DNA from: Opisthocomus hoazin
Taxonomy: Eukaryota > Chordata > Aves > Opisthocomiformes > Opisthocomidae
Direction: 5' to 3'
NCBI RefSeq assembly: GCF_030867145.1
Contig: NC_134417.1
Span: 6,549,577 to 6,613,576, forward strand
Length of the DNA: 64,000 nt
This document shows positions 47,952 through 59,600 of this stretch, one piece after another (within the stretch, counting starts at the first letter, position 1; every line of letters begins with the position of its first letter). Under the pieces are notes generated by a model. The model was not told the origin of the DNA and did not search any database. It saw only the letters and a list, made by a program, of their open reading frames with translations. Both the position numbers and the translations under genes were made by a program.

Positions 47952-50900
47952 GGTCCCGACCCCGTCCCGAGGCCTGAAGCGGTTCGGGGAGCGGGGAGGC
48001 GGGGTCCCCGGGTGCCCGGGCGGGGGGCTCGGCCCCTGGGAGAGCTGCCCTACGGAGCAGAAAGGACGGGGCAGCATCCCCTTGGCCCCCGGGGCGGAGA
48101 AGATGGCTGCCACCGAGCCTTGAACGCAGCCGGGGGAGGCTACGCGGTCTTCACTGGTGTCTCGGCGTGTGTTGGTTCTCAGCTTTGCTCTAAAACCACA
48201 CACCCTTTCGATGGGCAGAGAAACAGCCCGCTCGGCTGTTCCCCCGCCTTGCCAGGCCAGGAAAGTTCGTTAGTGTCTCTTTCTCGTTAAGTAAAAATTG
48301 CCAGAGCCGTTTGCTTTGGAGGCCAGGAGGTGTTCAGCATGCAGGCTGTGGAAAGGGGCTGTCTGCAACTTGTTCTTCAAGTTGTTTCCGGGGATGAAAG
48401 GGGAGAAGAATGCATTTCAAAGCTACGGGAGAGCAGCGTTATCCCACGCAAGGTGCGGTTGAGCTGTGGGATCCGCTGCAGGATCCCCCTGGGAGAGAGC
48501 CAGGGCTTCCCCGTGCTGGCAGTGGGAAGCCCTGGGTTTGTAGGTGCAAGGTGATGGAGCTGGGACCCCGGGGAGGATCCCGGGGAGGATCCCAGGCTGC
48601 GAGGCCAGCCACTGCCTGCCTGTCTGGCATGGGAAGGGGCTTTTCCGCGAGACAAGCTCTGATCCGGCTGGGACCTGCAGGGGAGGTGGCAAGGGGACGG
48701 GTCTCGCTCAGAAGGTGTCCTAGCTCAGGTCCGAACTCAGCCAGCAAAATTATTCTCTGAAAAGGCAACAGTAGTAAGTCAGGAAGTTGCTGGTGTCCCC
48801 AGGGTGTGAGCCGTGCTGTCCTGGCCCTGGCCAGCTGACGGTGGGGACGAGCTCCAGGGGGGCCATGCTGGGTCCCCGCTGTCCCCACGCAGCTGCGCTG
48901 AGCCGAGCCGAGCTCTCCCAGCTCCCAGTTGGAGGTGGTACGTCTGCAGCCAGACCCCGGGGCCAGAGGGCCGGCCATGGCCACCCTCCTCTTCCCGTGT
49001 TGCTGCCCGGCCATGCAGGAGAGAGCACCCTCCACGCCAGAGCTGGGCACGCTGGCGGCAGATGTCTCTTCCCCCTAGTCCTCTAACACAGGGGTCGAGG
49101 AGAGGGGAGCATTTCTTAGTGAAACGCTGCTTGCTTGCTTAAAAGCTGCCAGGGAAGGATGCTCCACAGCCGGGGGCTCCTGGCAGAGGTGTCCACGTGG
49201 GGTTTGGGGTCGTGCACCGATGACTACCCCTGTGTTTGCTGGACCGCTGCCGAAGGGAGGGGAGCAGGCAGCTGGCACAGCGCACCTAAGAGCAGCTACT
49301 CCAGGTGGGAAGGAGCATCTCTTCTCTCACAAGAGGGGCTCGGGGCCGATGGGTGCGGGCTCTTGGGCAGCTGCCTGCCCGGGTGCTCCGGGCATCCCCG
49401 TCAGCGCGTTTCATTGCTCTGGTGCCGTGAGGGTGCTCGGCACCGAAAGCAAAGTTGGTGCAAGGTACCTGGACACTGTGCCTGGCTCTGCGTGGGTGGG
49501 TGGGCAAAGGGAATGTTAGAGAGCAACAGGCAGCGAGAATGGAAAAGACAGATCCCGAGTGTCCTTTTGGGCTGGCAAAATGCAGAAAAGTGCATTCTGC
49601 TGTCATTGCAGAAAATAGTTTGAGCGTGACTTGGTTTGGATTTGTTCGCTGCAGTGGGACAGGAGGGATTTACACTCCACCCACCGCCTCAGGGGCCTCT
49701 CCCCAGCCCAACGCAAAAATAGGCTGATCTTTCCAAAAAATGGGGCGGGCAGGCTGGAAAATGCCATTCCTGCAGGGACCCGCCGCGCTTCCGCCCCGGG
49801 AGAAGATGCTGCGAGCGACTGTGGCTGTCAGCGGGCCCAGCCAGGGATGCAGGGAAGAGCCCGGCTTCGCGCCGTGCCATACCCCGCTGATGTCGAGGAG
49901 CTACAGCCCCTGCACGTGCAAGCGTGCAAATGCACAGCGGGAGCTTTCCCTCCTTGAGCGGTCTCCTGAAGCTTGAGGAGCCGATGTTTTTCCTCCCCAA
50001 AGGGTATCTGAAGCAGAAATCTCCTGCAGGCAGGGCATGCGCCATCTGCACGCCCCTGCGGAGCTGGTCAAAGGCTGGAGGCTCTGCGAGAGCGGCTGCT
50101 CTTCTGCCGGCGCCTGGAGGCTGCCGTTCCACCGCCCATGGGTGCTCTGCCCCAGCTTCGGCAGAATTAGGTCTCCATCGCTAGCTCCGGTGCCAGAGAG
50201 GGCAGGTGGGTGCTGGTGGAACAAACCGTCCCAAACCCAAGGCAAGTCCCACGGCACCGTGCTGCGTGCCGGGCGAGCAGCCCAGGAGCTGGGTCCTCCG
50301 TCCTCGGCAGCGCTGGGGGGCCTGGGGATGGCTGGGGGGGCTCGTGGGCAGGGGTGGACGACTGGAAAAACAGCTCTTCTGCCCTCCCATCGCTGCTCCC
50401 AGGAGCCCCCCAGCCCTGGCACTGTGGGTGCCCATGTGCAGCGCCTTTCTCGTGGATACCGAGACGTGCCCGCTGCCCGTGGCTCGGCCGTGCTGCTGCC
50501 TGCCCGGGCCCCGCTCGCTGGCAGAGACTGGCCCATTGCCAGCTTTGGCCTGGCATCTCCCTTGTTGACGTGAGCGTTTCAGGCCCTACATGGCCGGGCC
50601 CTGGCTCCCACCGAGCCACACCGTTGCCCGCACCCAGCGATGCTCCCCACGGTGCTTCCTTCATCACCCCGCAGCCAGCCCTCAGCTCCCTCGCCCAGGG
50701 CTGGTGGGGTGCTCCTCGCGGGGGCTCCCCGAGGGCTCCAGCACCAGCTAATGCCCCCGGGGGAGTTTTGGGAGGCGCTCGGAGCCCTCCTGGCTCCCGC
50801 TCTCCATCCTCCCCCAGCCACTTCAGCCACCCTGAGTCACACCGCGCCAGCGGTGCCGGCAGAACGGCGAAGCCCACACGCGCGGCTGGCGGGCACGGAG

Positions 50901-50982
50901 CGGGGAGGGGGAGAGGGGCCACGTCCCGGTAAGTGCTTTCAGGCAGGGTAATCCGGTGTTATTTGTAACACTAGTAGGGGAG

Positions 50983-50992
50983 CTATTTTTAG
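50983..50992 (+). promoter_or_regulatory. Candidate MEF2 site CTATTTTTAG
   Basis: A perfect match to the MEF2 consensus CTA(A/T)4TAG, inside an AT-rich island (about 50,940-51,080) of the GC-rich first intron of the DGK gene. This is motif evidence only. Confidence 0.35.
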
Positions 50993-53483
50993 AGAGAGGC
51001 AAATTTGATTTAATAGAACATAATTTGCTGCTGACAATTCCGAGGGCAGCCAAACGAGCAGCAGCTGGATTCCTAAGGAGGCTTTCTCCTGCCCTTCCTG
51101 AAATCCAAGGCTGACGTGCCAGAAGTGGCATTTGTTATTCCAGCAGTTGCTGGGGGAAAGCCCCTTGGGATAGCCCAATTAGCTCCACTTTGCTTTCCTT
51201 CTATTGCTTTGTGCCGCCCCGCAACGCACCGTTAGAATAAGCGAGGGATATTTTCGCTGACGTCTGTTGCAGGAGGGCTTGGTGCACCCGAACTCTTTTG
51301 GGAAGCTGGAGCCAGCCAGGTCCCCCCCCCGGCCTTTTCTAGCTCTGCTCTCTCAGCCTCTCCTTGTATAAATTTAGGATAAAAAATAGGTTCTGGTCAA
51401 ACAAAACAGCTCATGTGCCGGGAAACAGAAAGCCTGTGCGCACTCCCGGGGGGTTTCTTGCAGACAGAGTTCTTTTGGACCAGCCTCGGAGATACCTCAG
51501 GGCAAACCTTCGCCCTGGAAAGGCGCAAACACCACATTCCTGCTTGTCCTTTCCCCAAGATGAAGATCCCCAGGAAACCAATGCCAGTGTGGGAAGACAT
51601 TTGGGAGTTTTTTCCTAGCCCTTAAACTGTTGTGTCCAGCTTGTCCCCAGTGGGTGGCATGGGGACAAAGAGCCGGCATGGGGATAAGCCCAGGCAGGAG
51701 CAGCAGAAGCATCTCAGGGGGTCCCAGCAGTCTTGGAGCCACGTGCTGCAGCCAGGAAGCCCCAGGCCATGGGCCAGGGTTGCTGAGGACAAGAGCCCCA
51801 GCGGCTGTGCCCCCCAGGGCTGTCCCTGCAGGGGACGGGCAGGAGCTTTTACAGGCAGCGGCATCTGCCCAGCTCTCGGAGAGCATCCTCGGGCAGTGGC
51901 ATCCCTGGCAGGGCATGGCTTCATGCTTGGCAAAAATTTGCCACAAGGCAAATCCCCCTGCCATCCGGCTGGCGCTGCACAGCACAGATCCTGGGGTTTG
52001 GTGGGCTTCTCTCCAGCCATGCGGGCACTCCCTGCAGCTGGAAGACCCCTCGGCAGCCATCTGGGTGGGTGCTCAGCCCTGTGCTCGGGGGTCGCTGTCC
52101 TCCCCGTAGCCCTGAGGAGGGGTCTGCAGCGCTCCCTCCTCCACTGGCACGGGGCTTTGCCCTGGAGTACTTGTGGTGGCTGGAGTCAGAGACAAAATAA
52201 CATTAGCGAAGAAGATGGGTTTTGCTGGGGACTGAGGAGCAATGATGTCCTGGCCACATCCCAAGAGCCCCGCGAAAGTGATCACATCTCCTTGCCGACG
52301 CTGGGGCTGCCCTAGGTGGCTGGGGTGATGGAGAAGGTCTATCCCAGAGACTGGCTGGGGGGAGAAATCCTGAGGATGAGGGGTTAAGCGCCTGCCAGTG
52401 CTGCACCCCATATGCAAATGTCCCTGGGGTCACTGGCTGCGGGTGGTGTGGCACGTGGGATCCAGCAGCTCCCAGAAATGACTTGCTTGGCTTAATCAAA
52501 TGCCTTTTCCTCCGACAACGCCGTGGGCAGCCCAGCCAGCCGCGGGGCGTGCGGGTGCTCCCCGAGCATCGCCCCAAGTTGCACCGCCTTTCCCAGCTCG
52601 CCCACGCTTCGCCTTCTCCAGTCCGTCAGCTCAAGCTGGTGGAAACCAGGAGCCAACATTTAGCAAGGAGCTGGCCCTAAAATTGAGATCAATTTGCTGT
52701 AATCTGCTCCTTGAAGAACCACCTCCTCGTGCAGCTGCCCTTTCCCCCCATGACCGATTCGGTTAAGTAAAGCAACTAGTAAATTTTGAATGCTGCAAAT
52801 GGATGGGCTGGAGAGGGCCGCTCGATCAGAGGTCTTCTGACATTTCTACTGTGGCACGAATTTTTCCAGCCCAAGCAGGTTCCCTCTCACCCGTTTTTGA
52901 ATGTAGATTTTCATTTACAATAATTGTTGGCGGTGGAGCCAGCTAAAGGTCACCACCAGCTTTGGAGACGAAGGTGTGAGCTGGGAGTTTCCACTTGTTC
53001 AGATCCCCTGCCTCCAGGTGCTGCATCTTCTCTAATTAATTGTGTCTTTCCTTCTGCTCCTGTGATGCTGGGTTCCCCTAGAAAGTGCTGAGAGTAAACA
53101 AGGCGACAAGCTCCTTTCCCTGCCTGCGGCGTTTCCCTTGCCTCTGTTGAGCCGCATCCTCCGGCAACGCAGAGCACGGCCAGCCCCGCGCCGCGGCCGG
53201 CATGCTCCGCTCTCTGGTCCCGTGTGCCCAGAGCAGGGGTCCCCACAGCCGCAGCGAGGGGCCGTCCCCGGCCGGTAAAGCACCCTTGCGCCCCATTTCC
53301 AAGCTTGCGTACCCCCCGCAGACCCCCACCGCTGCAGGCGTCTGCCCCAGGGGGGGAAATGGCAGGCAGCCTGTGCAGGCAGGGCACTGCTGACCCTCAC
53401 CTCTTTCCATCCCCGCTCTAGGGAGGAAGGTGCTGACCGGCTGCTCTGAAGCTCCAGGGTTTGGTGCCCAGGGGCTCGGCGGG

Positions 53484-53555
53484 ATGGTGCCTGCTGGCCG
53501 AGAGCCCCCCGTGCCTCTCACGGACCGAGCGGCTGGCGGGGACCTGCGGCAGTGA
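53484..53555 (+). other. Upstream ORF in DGK 5' UTR (23 codons)
   Basis: ATG at 53484 has G at -3 and G at +4, a strong initiation context. It opens a 23-codon ORF that stops with TGA at 53553-53555, 60 nt before the main start codon and in the same exon. If translated, it would reduce or condition initiation at 53616. Confidence 0.5.
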
Positions 53556-53615
53556 GCCTGGCACGGTGAGCGCGGCGGCTCGTGGCCCCCCCGCTTTGGG
53601 CCCCACCGCCCGAAG

Positions 53616-56600
53616 ATGAGCGATGGCGGGTGGATCTCGCTCAGTCCCACCGAGTTTGCCCAGCTCCAGCAGTACACGGACTGTGAGTACCCCACACCCC
53701 ACCCTGGGACAGGGAGAGGGGTTTTGCAAATCCCGTTGATCTGTGCCACATTGGCGTCCTGCACGTCCTTGGTGCCCTCCTGGAGAACTAGATGACTTCT
53801 TAGATTTTGGATGGGGAGGCTGGGAAGGTCCCTGACCCCCAGCACTGGCCGGTGGGGCATGGCAGAGGAGTCCCCATGCCTGTGTGCCCAGGAGGGTTTA
53901 GCTGAGCACAAGCACCCCCCTGCTTTGGGGGATGCACACGTGAGCGCGGCTCGGTCCCTCCGAAGGCGGCTGGCTCCCACGTTCGTTAGCGAAGCGAAAT
54001 GTCAACGGAGAAAGCAGACTGGCGTTTCCTAAACACACGGAGTTGCTCCACGGCTCAGCTCGGGTTGCCAACCCTCTGCGGTAATTTTACTTAGTGCTTT
54101 TGCAGAGCAGCTCTCTCCTGCAGCTCCTGCCGAGGCAAGGAGGTTGGCAGTGGTGCCGTGGGGTCCTGGGGCTGCGAGTGGCCGGGGATGGAGCCTGGGC
54201 AAAGCCTAGGGCTCCAAAACCAGGTCCTCACGGTCCTGCCTGCCGGAGAGCCGGTGTGCGGGCGTGCTGCTTGTGGTGGCCAATGGAGAGGCTGTGCAGC
54301 CCGGGGAGGTGCTGAGAGCAGGGCATGGAGGGCAGGAAAGCCCAGTTGGGACCACAGGATGAAGGGAGAGGGGTGTAAAATCTCAGGGACATTGCTTTGC
54401 AGCTGTACCAATGGCCCTGGGGTGAGTGGGCTCCTGCGGCTGTGCAGGAGAGGACTGGGAGGCAAAGCGGACCCCGTGAGCTCCCCAGGGCTGTCCTCAG
54501 GGCTGCTGTGCATTGTAGGAGCAAGGTGAACCGAGTCAGGGCTCTCAGTGTGGGGAGGCGCGGTCTCCAAATCCAAGCAGCCTGGTGCAAGCTGCTCCCT
54601 GCCTTCTGCCTGCCTGCCATGCACCGCAGGCAGGGGCAGGCAGGGCTGCGGGCAGAGGTGTGTGTGCAGCATCGCTGTCTGCATCTCGCCCTGCCTTTCC
54701 GGAGAACGGGCTCTGCTTTCTTGAATCACAGACTGTAAAACACCATCTGTAATGCTGAGCTCAGAACGCGTACAGCGTCTTCGTTTGGTTAATCAAAGTT
54801 TGGCGAGCCAGGCTGCAGGGTGGGCAGCTGCCTCCTCCCTGGAGGGGTGGTCTGGTGCTGGGCTGAGGAGCAGGGCTGGGTCCTTCCACAGGTCCTCCCC
54901 AGCCCTGAGGCCAGGACCCCCCTCCTTGAGTGCAAGCTGGGCCCTGGTTGTGCTCTGCGATGCCCAGACCTGCCCCAGGCATCCTGGCCAGATATGGTCC
55001 AGCGCTGAGCTCTGTCCCCACTGAGGACCCCCTGCTTAGAGAGATGATTTCACAGTAATCAGCAGGGCTGGTGTGTCCATGAGCCTTTTGAATGGATGTG
55101 CCCAGAGATCTGTGTCTGAAGGTTAGGGCTTAATGTTCCCTCTGCTTGAACTTTTTTTCCAGTTTTCTCATATTTCTCCAGTTTTGAAGGACTGGTGTCC
55201 CTCCAGCACTGAGGACACAGCCAGGAGAACTCATGGGCCGTTTACTGTCTGTGCAGAGGTTTGCATGGAGCTCTACCCTTCTCATTCTCCCTCCTGGCAC
55301 CTCCTGGAGATGCTGTTGGACTGCCCAGGGCAGGCTCCAGCAACAGCTCGGGCTGCCGAGGGGGTGCCAGCAGGCACCCAAAGCCCATGCGGAGGGGCCA
55401 GGGCAGGGATGGCCGGGCTTTGGGCTCAGCGTCATTCCCGGAGCAGCCAGGACAAGGGAGTGGTCCGGGCTTTGCTTGCCCAGGGCTGCAGCTTCGCGCT
55501 GGGTCTGCGTTCATTTTCATATAGGTAGGAGGGAGATGACCCATCCCTGCAGGCCAGCTTTACATACATGCCCTGCCCTCCAAAGCGGGTGGGGAAGGAA
55601 GGGCATGGGTAGCCCCTTCCCAGGCATGGAGGGGACCAGAAATTGTATATCCAGCAGATAAACTCGTCTCCGCCATTCTGCTGGCGGTCTGACGGCGAGG
55701 GGGCTCACCAGCGCTGCTCTCACTGCGCTGCCTTTGTCTCCCCAGACTCCACCAAGAAGCTCAAGGATGTCCTGGAGGAGTTCCACGGAGACGGCGTCCT
55801 CTCGAGGTACAACCCCGAACAGGTATGGCCCTGTCCCCCCCAGCCTCCCCCCATGCTGCTGGCAGCTGCCAGCCCACCGCTGGCTCCCCCAGCCCAGCTC
55901 CCCCAGCTAAAAGCAGCCGGGCGAAGGCAGGTCTGTCTGTGCCTCCCCGCCTCTCCCCACCGGCTCCCGGGACTGGGAAGGATGGTCCCACAGATGGGAC
56001 GTGTGTCCCAGCCCCCCGCTGCATCCCATCCCATCCCATCCCATCCCATCCCATCCCATCCCATCCCATCCCATCCCATCCCATCCCATCCCATCCCATC
56101 CCATCCCATCCCAACCCATCCCATCCCACCCATGCTGCCGGGACCCCGCGGCCGTGCTGCCGTCCCGTGCTGGCTGCAGGCTGCCTTGCTGAGAGTATTT
56201 TGGGGCATGTCCTTGCCAGGCAGAAGCCAGGAGGGATTTAGTCTTGCTAACCACAGCAAATAAATTTGCTGTTGCCAGCATGGGGATGGGGGAAGGCCCT
56301 GGGCCTGCTTGCTCTTGCCTGGGGAAGGCTGGGGTTAGTTTTTCCAAGCAGTGCTTTCAGAGAGACCTATTAGTGTGCCAGCAGGACAGAGCCTTTCACA
56401 GGGGCCATAATCACTAGAAACGAGGCAAAATGAGAAAAATCAGTGGGCTGAACGCGGCAAGGAGGGGCAGCAAAACTACCCTGCTATTCAAGGGCACCAC
56501 GGGACTCTTGCTCCAGCTGGGGCCACAAAAGCCGACGTCCCGACGCGATGGGGATGCCCAGCGGGGAAAGAGGAGGCGAGGAGACCTCGGGAGGGCAATA

Positions 56601-59600
56601 GTCCCCAGGGGCTGGGGGTGGGCTGGAGAATCCTGCTGCTCCATGCCCTGCCCCGGGGGAGCAGGAGGCTTTCAGAGCACAGCTCATTACACCACTCTGC
56701 CTCCGACACCCCCGGCCTCCTTTGGCCATGCCAGAAGGTCTGTGTTTAGTTCCTCAATCGTTTGCCAAGAGCAGAGCGCCCAGTTCCGTCGGAGCCTCCT
56801 GCCCCTCCAGCGAGCTGCCCACCGTGCGGGGGTCTGCAGAGCCCCGGGCAGGCGAGCCAGCTGTCCCACCGCAGCTCTGCCCTTCCCTGCTGCTCCCCAA
56901 GCCCCTACACTGACTGCCGTGGCTCCCATCCCAGCTCCGAGTGCCGCTGGCCTGGCTTGGCCATGTCAGCCCCCGGCAGCCAGCCAGCACTGGGGATTTC
57001 TGGCCCTGCTACCTCTGGGTCCTTTTAGAATATGTCCCACCGCCGGGATTTGGGAAGCTGGTGGTTTTGGGGAGGGCTCTGCAGCTGATGTGCCTAGTGG
57101 GGGGGGTCCCAGGGCACGGACCCTCCCCCTTGCCAGCAGCTCTGCATTGCCATGGCGTGCCCGGGGCACGTCCGTCATGCTCCTCTATCCCCTCCCCAGC
57201 CCATCGACTATGAGGGCTTTCGCCTTTTCATGAAGACCTACCTGGAGGCGGATGTGCCTGAGGAGCTTTGCCAACATCTCTTCACCTCCTTCAAGCGTAA
57301 GATATGCCAAGCCTCCCCTGAGACCCAGCGCCAGAGCCCCGGCGTCTCACAGCTCAACACACTTGGTGAGCCAGCCCTGCCTCTCCCCTCCCTCCCATGC
57401 CGCCCCGCTGGGATGAGGGTTTCAGGGTGGCACCAGCAGTGGGTGGCATCCGGTCCACCACACAGCCCAGCTCTGTCCCACCCGATGGACAGGCTCCCAG
57501 GACCCCGTGTCAGCTGGGGGGGGGGCCGTTCCCCAGGTTGTGAGACCCATGGGGCATCGTTGCACTGATTCCTCCCTTTCCTCCGCGCGTTCAGAGCCCA
57601 AGTCACTCCATGCCGACATCTCCGTCCAGACCGAGGTGGCCTGCGCCCCTGTCACAGGTACCTGTGTGGGCAGCCACCAAAGCATGTGGCTGCACCCGGA
57701 GCAGGGGCCGTGGCACCCAGCTTCTGCCTGTCCTGGCGCAGGTGGATTCACAGCGCATGGAGACATCTGCTGAAAGGATTATAAACTGCAAAAGAAAAGG
57801 GAGGACCCTTCCTGGGTGCTTGGGTGCCACGTTGGGCGATGATGGTGGGGGACCACGTTCTCCCCACCTGAACTTGAGCACAACGATGGCCGGCACCCGG
57901 GGCCAGGGGTGCTGCCGGGAGCCGTTGGGCCAGGCAGGAGGGTGAGGGTCTGCCCGCGGTGCCCCTCAGAGAGCTCTGGGGCTCTGATACCGGCTGCTTT
58001 GGGGCTAGAAAAGAGGACCCAGGGCAAGCGACCGGCACCCAGGCAGGGTTCCCGGAGGAAGGGGTGCAGGCACCCTGGTGTCACGCTGCCCACGGGCGTA
58101 TGCCTGTTTCGCAGGGATCAGCGGGAGAACGCTCCTAAGCGCCCTGGGACGACACACTCCTGAGCCCAAGAGCTGCCACAGCAACGCGGCTGAGCTGCAG
58201 CCGGCGTCCCTCACCCCGGCATCGATCCCCAGTGTCTCCCCCAGCTGGTCCAGGTCATCCTCGCAGAAGTCCACCACCGGCACCCCTTCTGCTCACAACT
58301 CCTCGGGCTCTTCGAAGATCTCCTCCGGGTCCCTGCTCAGCCCTCAGTCGCCAGGTGAGCTTGGCTTGGGCTCCATGGGGGACAAAGGCAGTGACAAGTG
58401 CTCCCCCGTTTCCCAAGGCGTGGAGCCATACCTTGCCCTGGTGATGTGGCCGGTCAGGTCCCTGGCGCGGTGATGGTGACCTTCCAAACCCAGCAGGTTC
58501 CTGGTGTCTTGAAACCTTTGCTTTGCAAACTTAAGCTGCCCATCCCGTCCCGCAGAGCCCCAGCCAGTCAATGTCTTAATTACCTGGCAGCAGCTCCTAG
58601 CGCAGGGGGGATCAGAGCAGTGACTCACGGCTGCCTCCAGCCCAGCTCCTGCCAGTCACCGAGGAGGGGAGAGCTGGGATGGACCCCTTTGCCAGGAGCA
58701 GCCATCTGCTGCAGGCTGCCGCCGGCGCGGGCAGCCGCGAGCGTGGTCTGTCCCAGCACCCGGCGAGCCGTCCCGCCACCTGCCGAGCTTCTCACTCCTT
58801 CTGGCTCGGTGCTTGTCCCCGGCAGGGCACGTCCCCGAGGGCTCCCACTGCTCATCCCGCCCGCGCCCGCAGTGCCGGAGGTGCAGGGACTTGCGCCCCA
58901 GGGACCGACTGGCAGCGCCCAGCCCTTCTCCTGTGATGGCACCCAGCCCTGCGCTGAATGTGTCCCTGCCCCAAAGTTCACGTGCTGCCGGCCCCGTGTC
59001 CCGGCTGGGGACAGCTCCTGGCCCAAATGGCTAGCCCCATGCGTGGCCTTCCTCCCCGGCTCCCTGCCCGCAGGCGCGAGGAACGTGGAGAAGAGGTTGC
59101 CCTTCAGCCTGCGGAAGAGCCACAGCTCCCTGAAAGCTGCCCCCCCGCCAGCCCCTGCCCCCCTGGCCCAGGTGGTCCATCTGAAGGACATCGTCTGCTA
59201 CCTGTCCCTGCTGGAGAGGGGACGGGCAGAGGACAAGCTGGAGTGTGAGTGGGACCCCGGGGCTGTCGGTCGCGCCGTGTGGAGGGGGTGGCCAGTGGCT
59301 GCAGGCATCGGGTGGGGGGTTCGCCCGGGGAGGGGTGTGGGGCTGGACGCTCCTGCTCACTTTTTAATGCTGAAACTTTAAAACCACTCAGCATCGCCCC
59401 TCTGCTCCTGCCTGCTGGCACCCGTGTCTGGCAGAGGGGCAGCCGAGGGGGCCACGGCTTTGCTGCGACACACCGCAGCCCGGCACGGGCTCGGGCCGCG
59501 TCTCGCCCAGGCTGAGCCGGCACGGCACTGCTTGCGTCCCGCCGCCCCGGCACCGAGTGCTGGCTGCCCGGGGTACTCCAGGGCTGGGCTCTAACCAGCA

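Larger units (their letters stand above)
47200..48120 (+). promoter_or_regulatory. CpG island with probable DGK promoter
   Basis: A dense CpG island about 6 kb upstream of the DGK start codon. It contains a CTC/CCT pyrimidine tract (about 47,505-47,530), three tandem 10-bp units ATCCCCCCGC (47611-47640) and a C22 run (47920-47941). A good splice donor at 47760 (CAA/GTAAGG) marks the probable end of a non-coding first exon. No other plus-strand gene is available to own this island. Confidence 0.6.
47760..53421. other. Probable DGK intron 1
   Basis: A GC-rich 5.7-kb stretch without a recognisable exon or interspersed repeat. It holds the C22 run (47920-47941) and two AT-rich islands, about 50,940-51,080 and 52,670-52,940, that look like regulatory candidates. 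ORFs near 50,170-50,930 overlap on both strands and match no family I know. Confidence 0.45.

Noticed and set aside
47114-48290. 240-290-aa ORFs in the 47-48 kb CpG island
   Set aside because: Low-complexity composition, present on both strands and broken by the splice donor. The stretch fits a non-coding first exon better.
50167-50932. 240-251-aa ORFs on both strands in DGK intron 1
   Set aside because: They overlap on opposite strands, are GC-biased and show no recognisable domain.
53078-53980. 300-aa minus-strand ORF over the DGK start exon
   Set aside because: It is antisense to a conserved coding exon, with no recognisable domain or splice support.
56022-56130. Possible CRISPR-like array
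   Set aside because: It is a pure pentamer microsatellite without spacers, in a vertebrate intron.
55720-56347. Repetitive GWDGM/SHPIP peptides
   Set aside because: They are translations of the CCCAT microsatellite.
57296-57301. Alternative donor GTAAGA inside the DGK exon 57200-57365
   Set aside because: The frame stays open to a good donor at 57366 and joins the next exon in phase. Use of the inner site as a minor isoform cannot be excluded.
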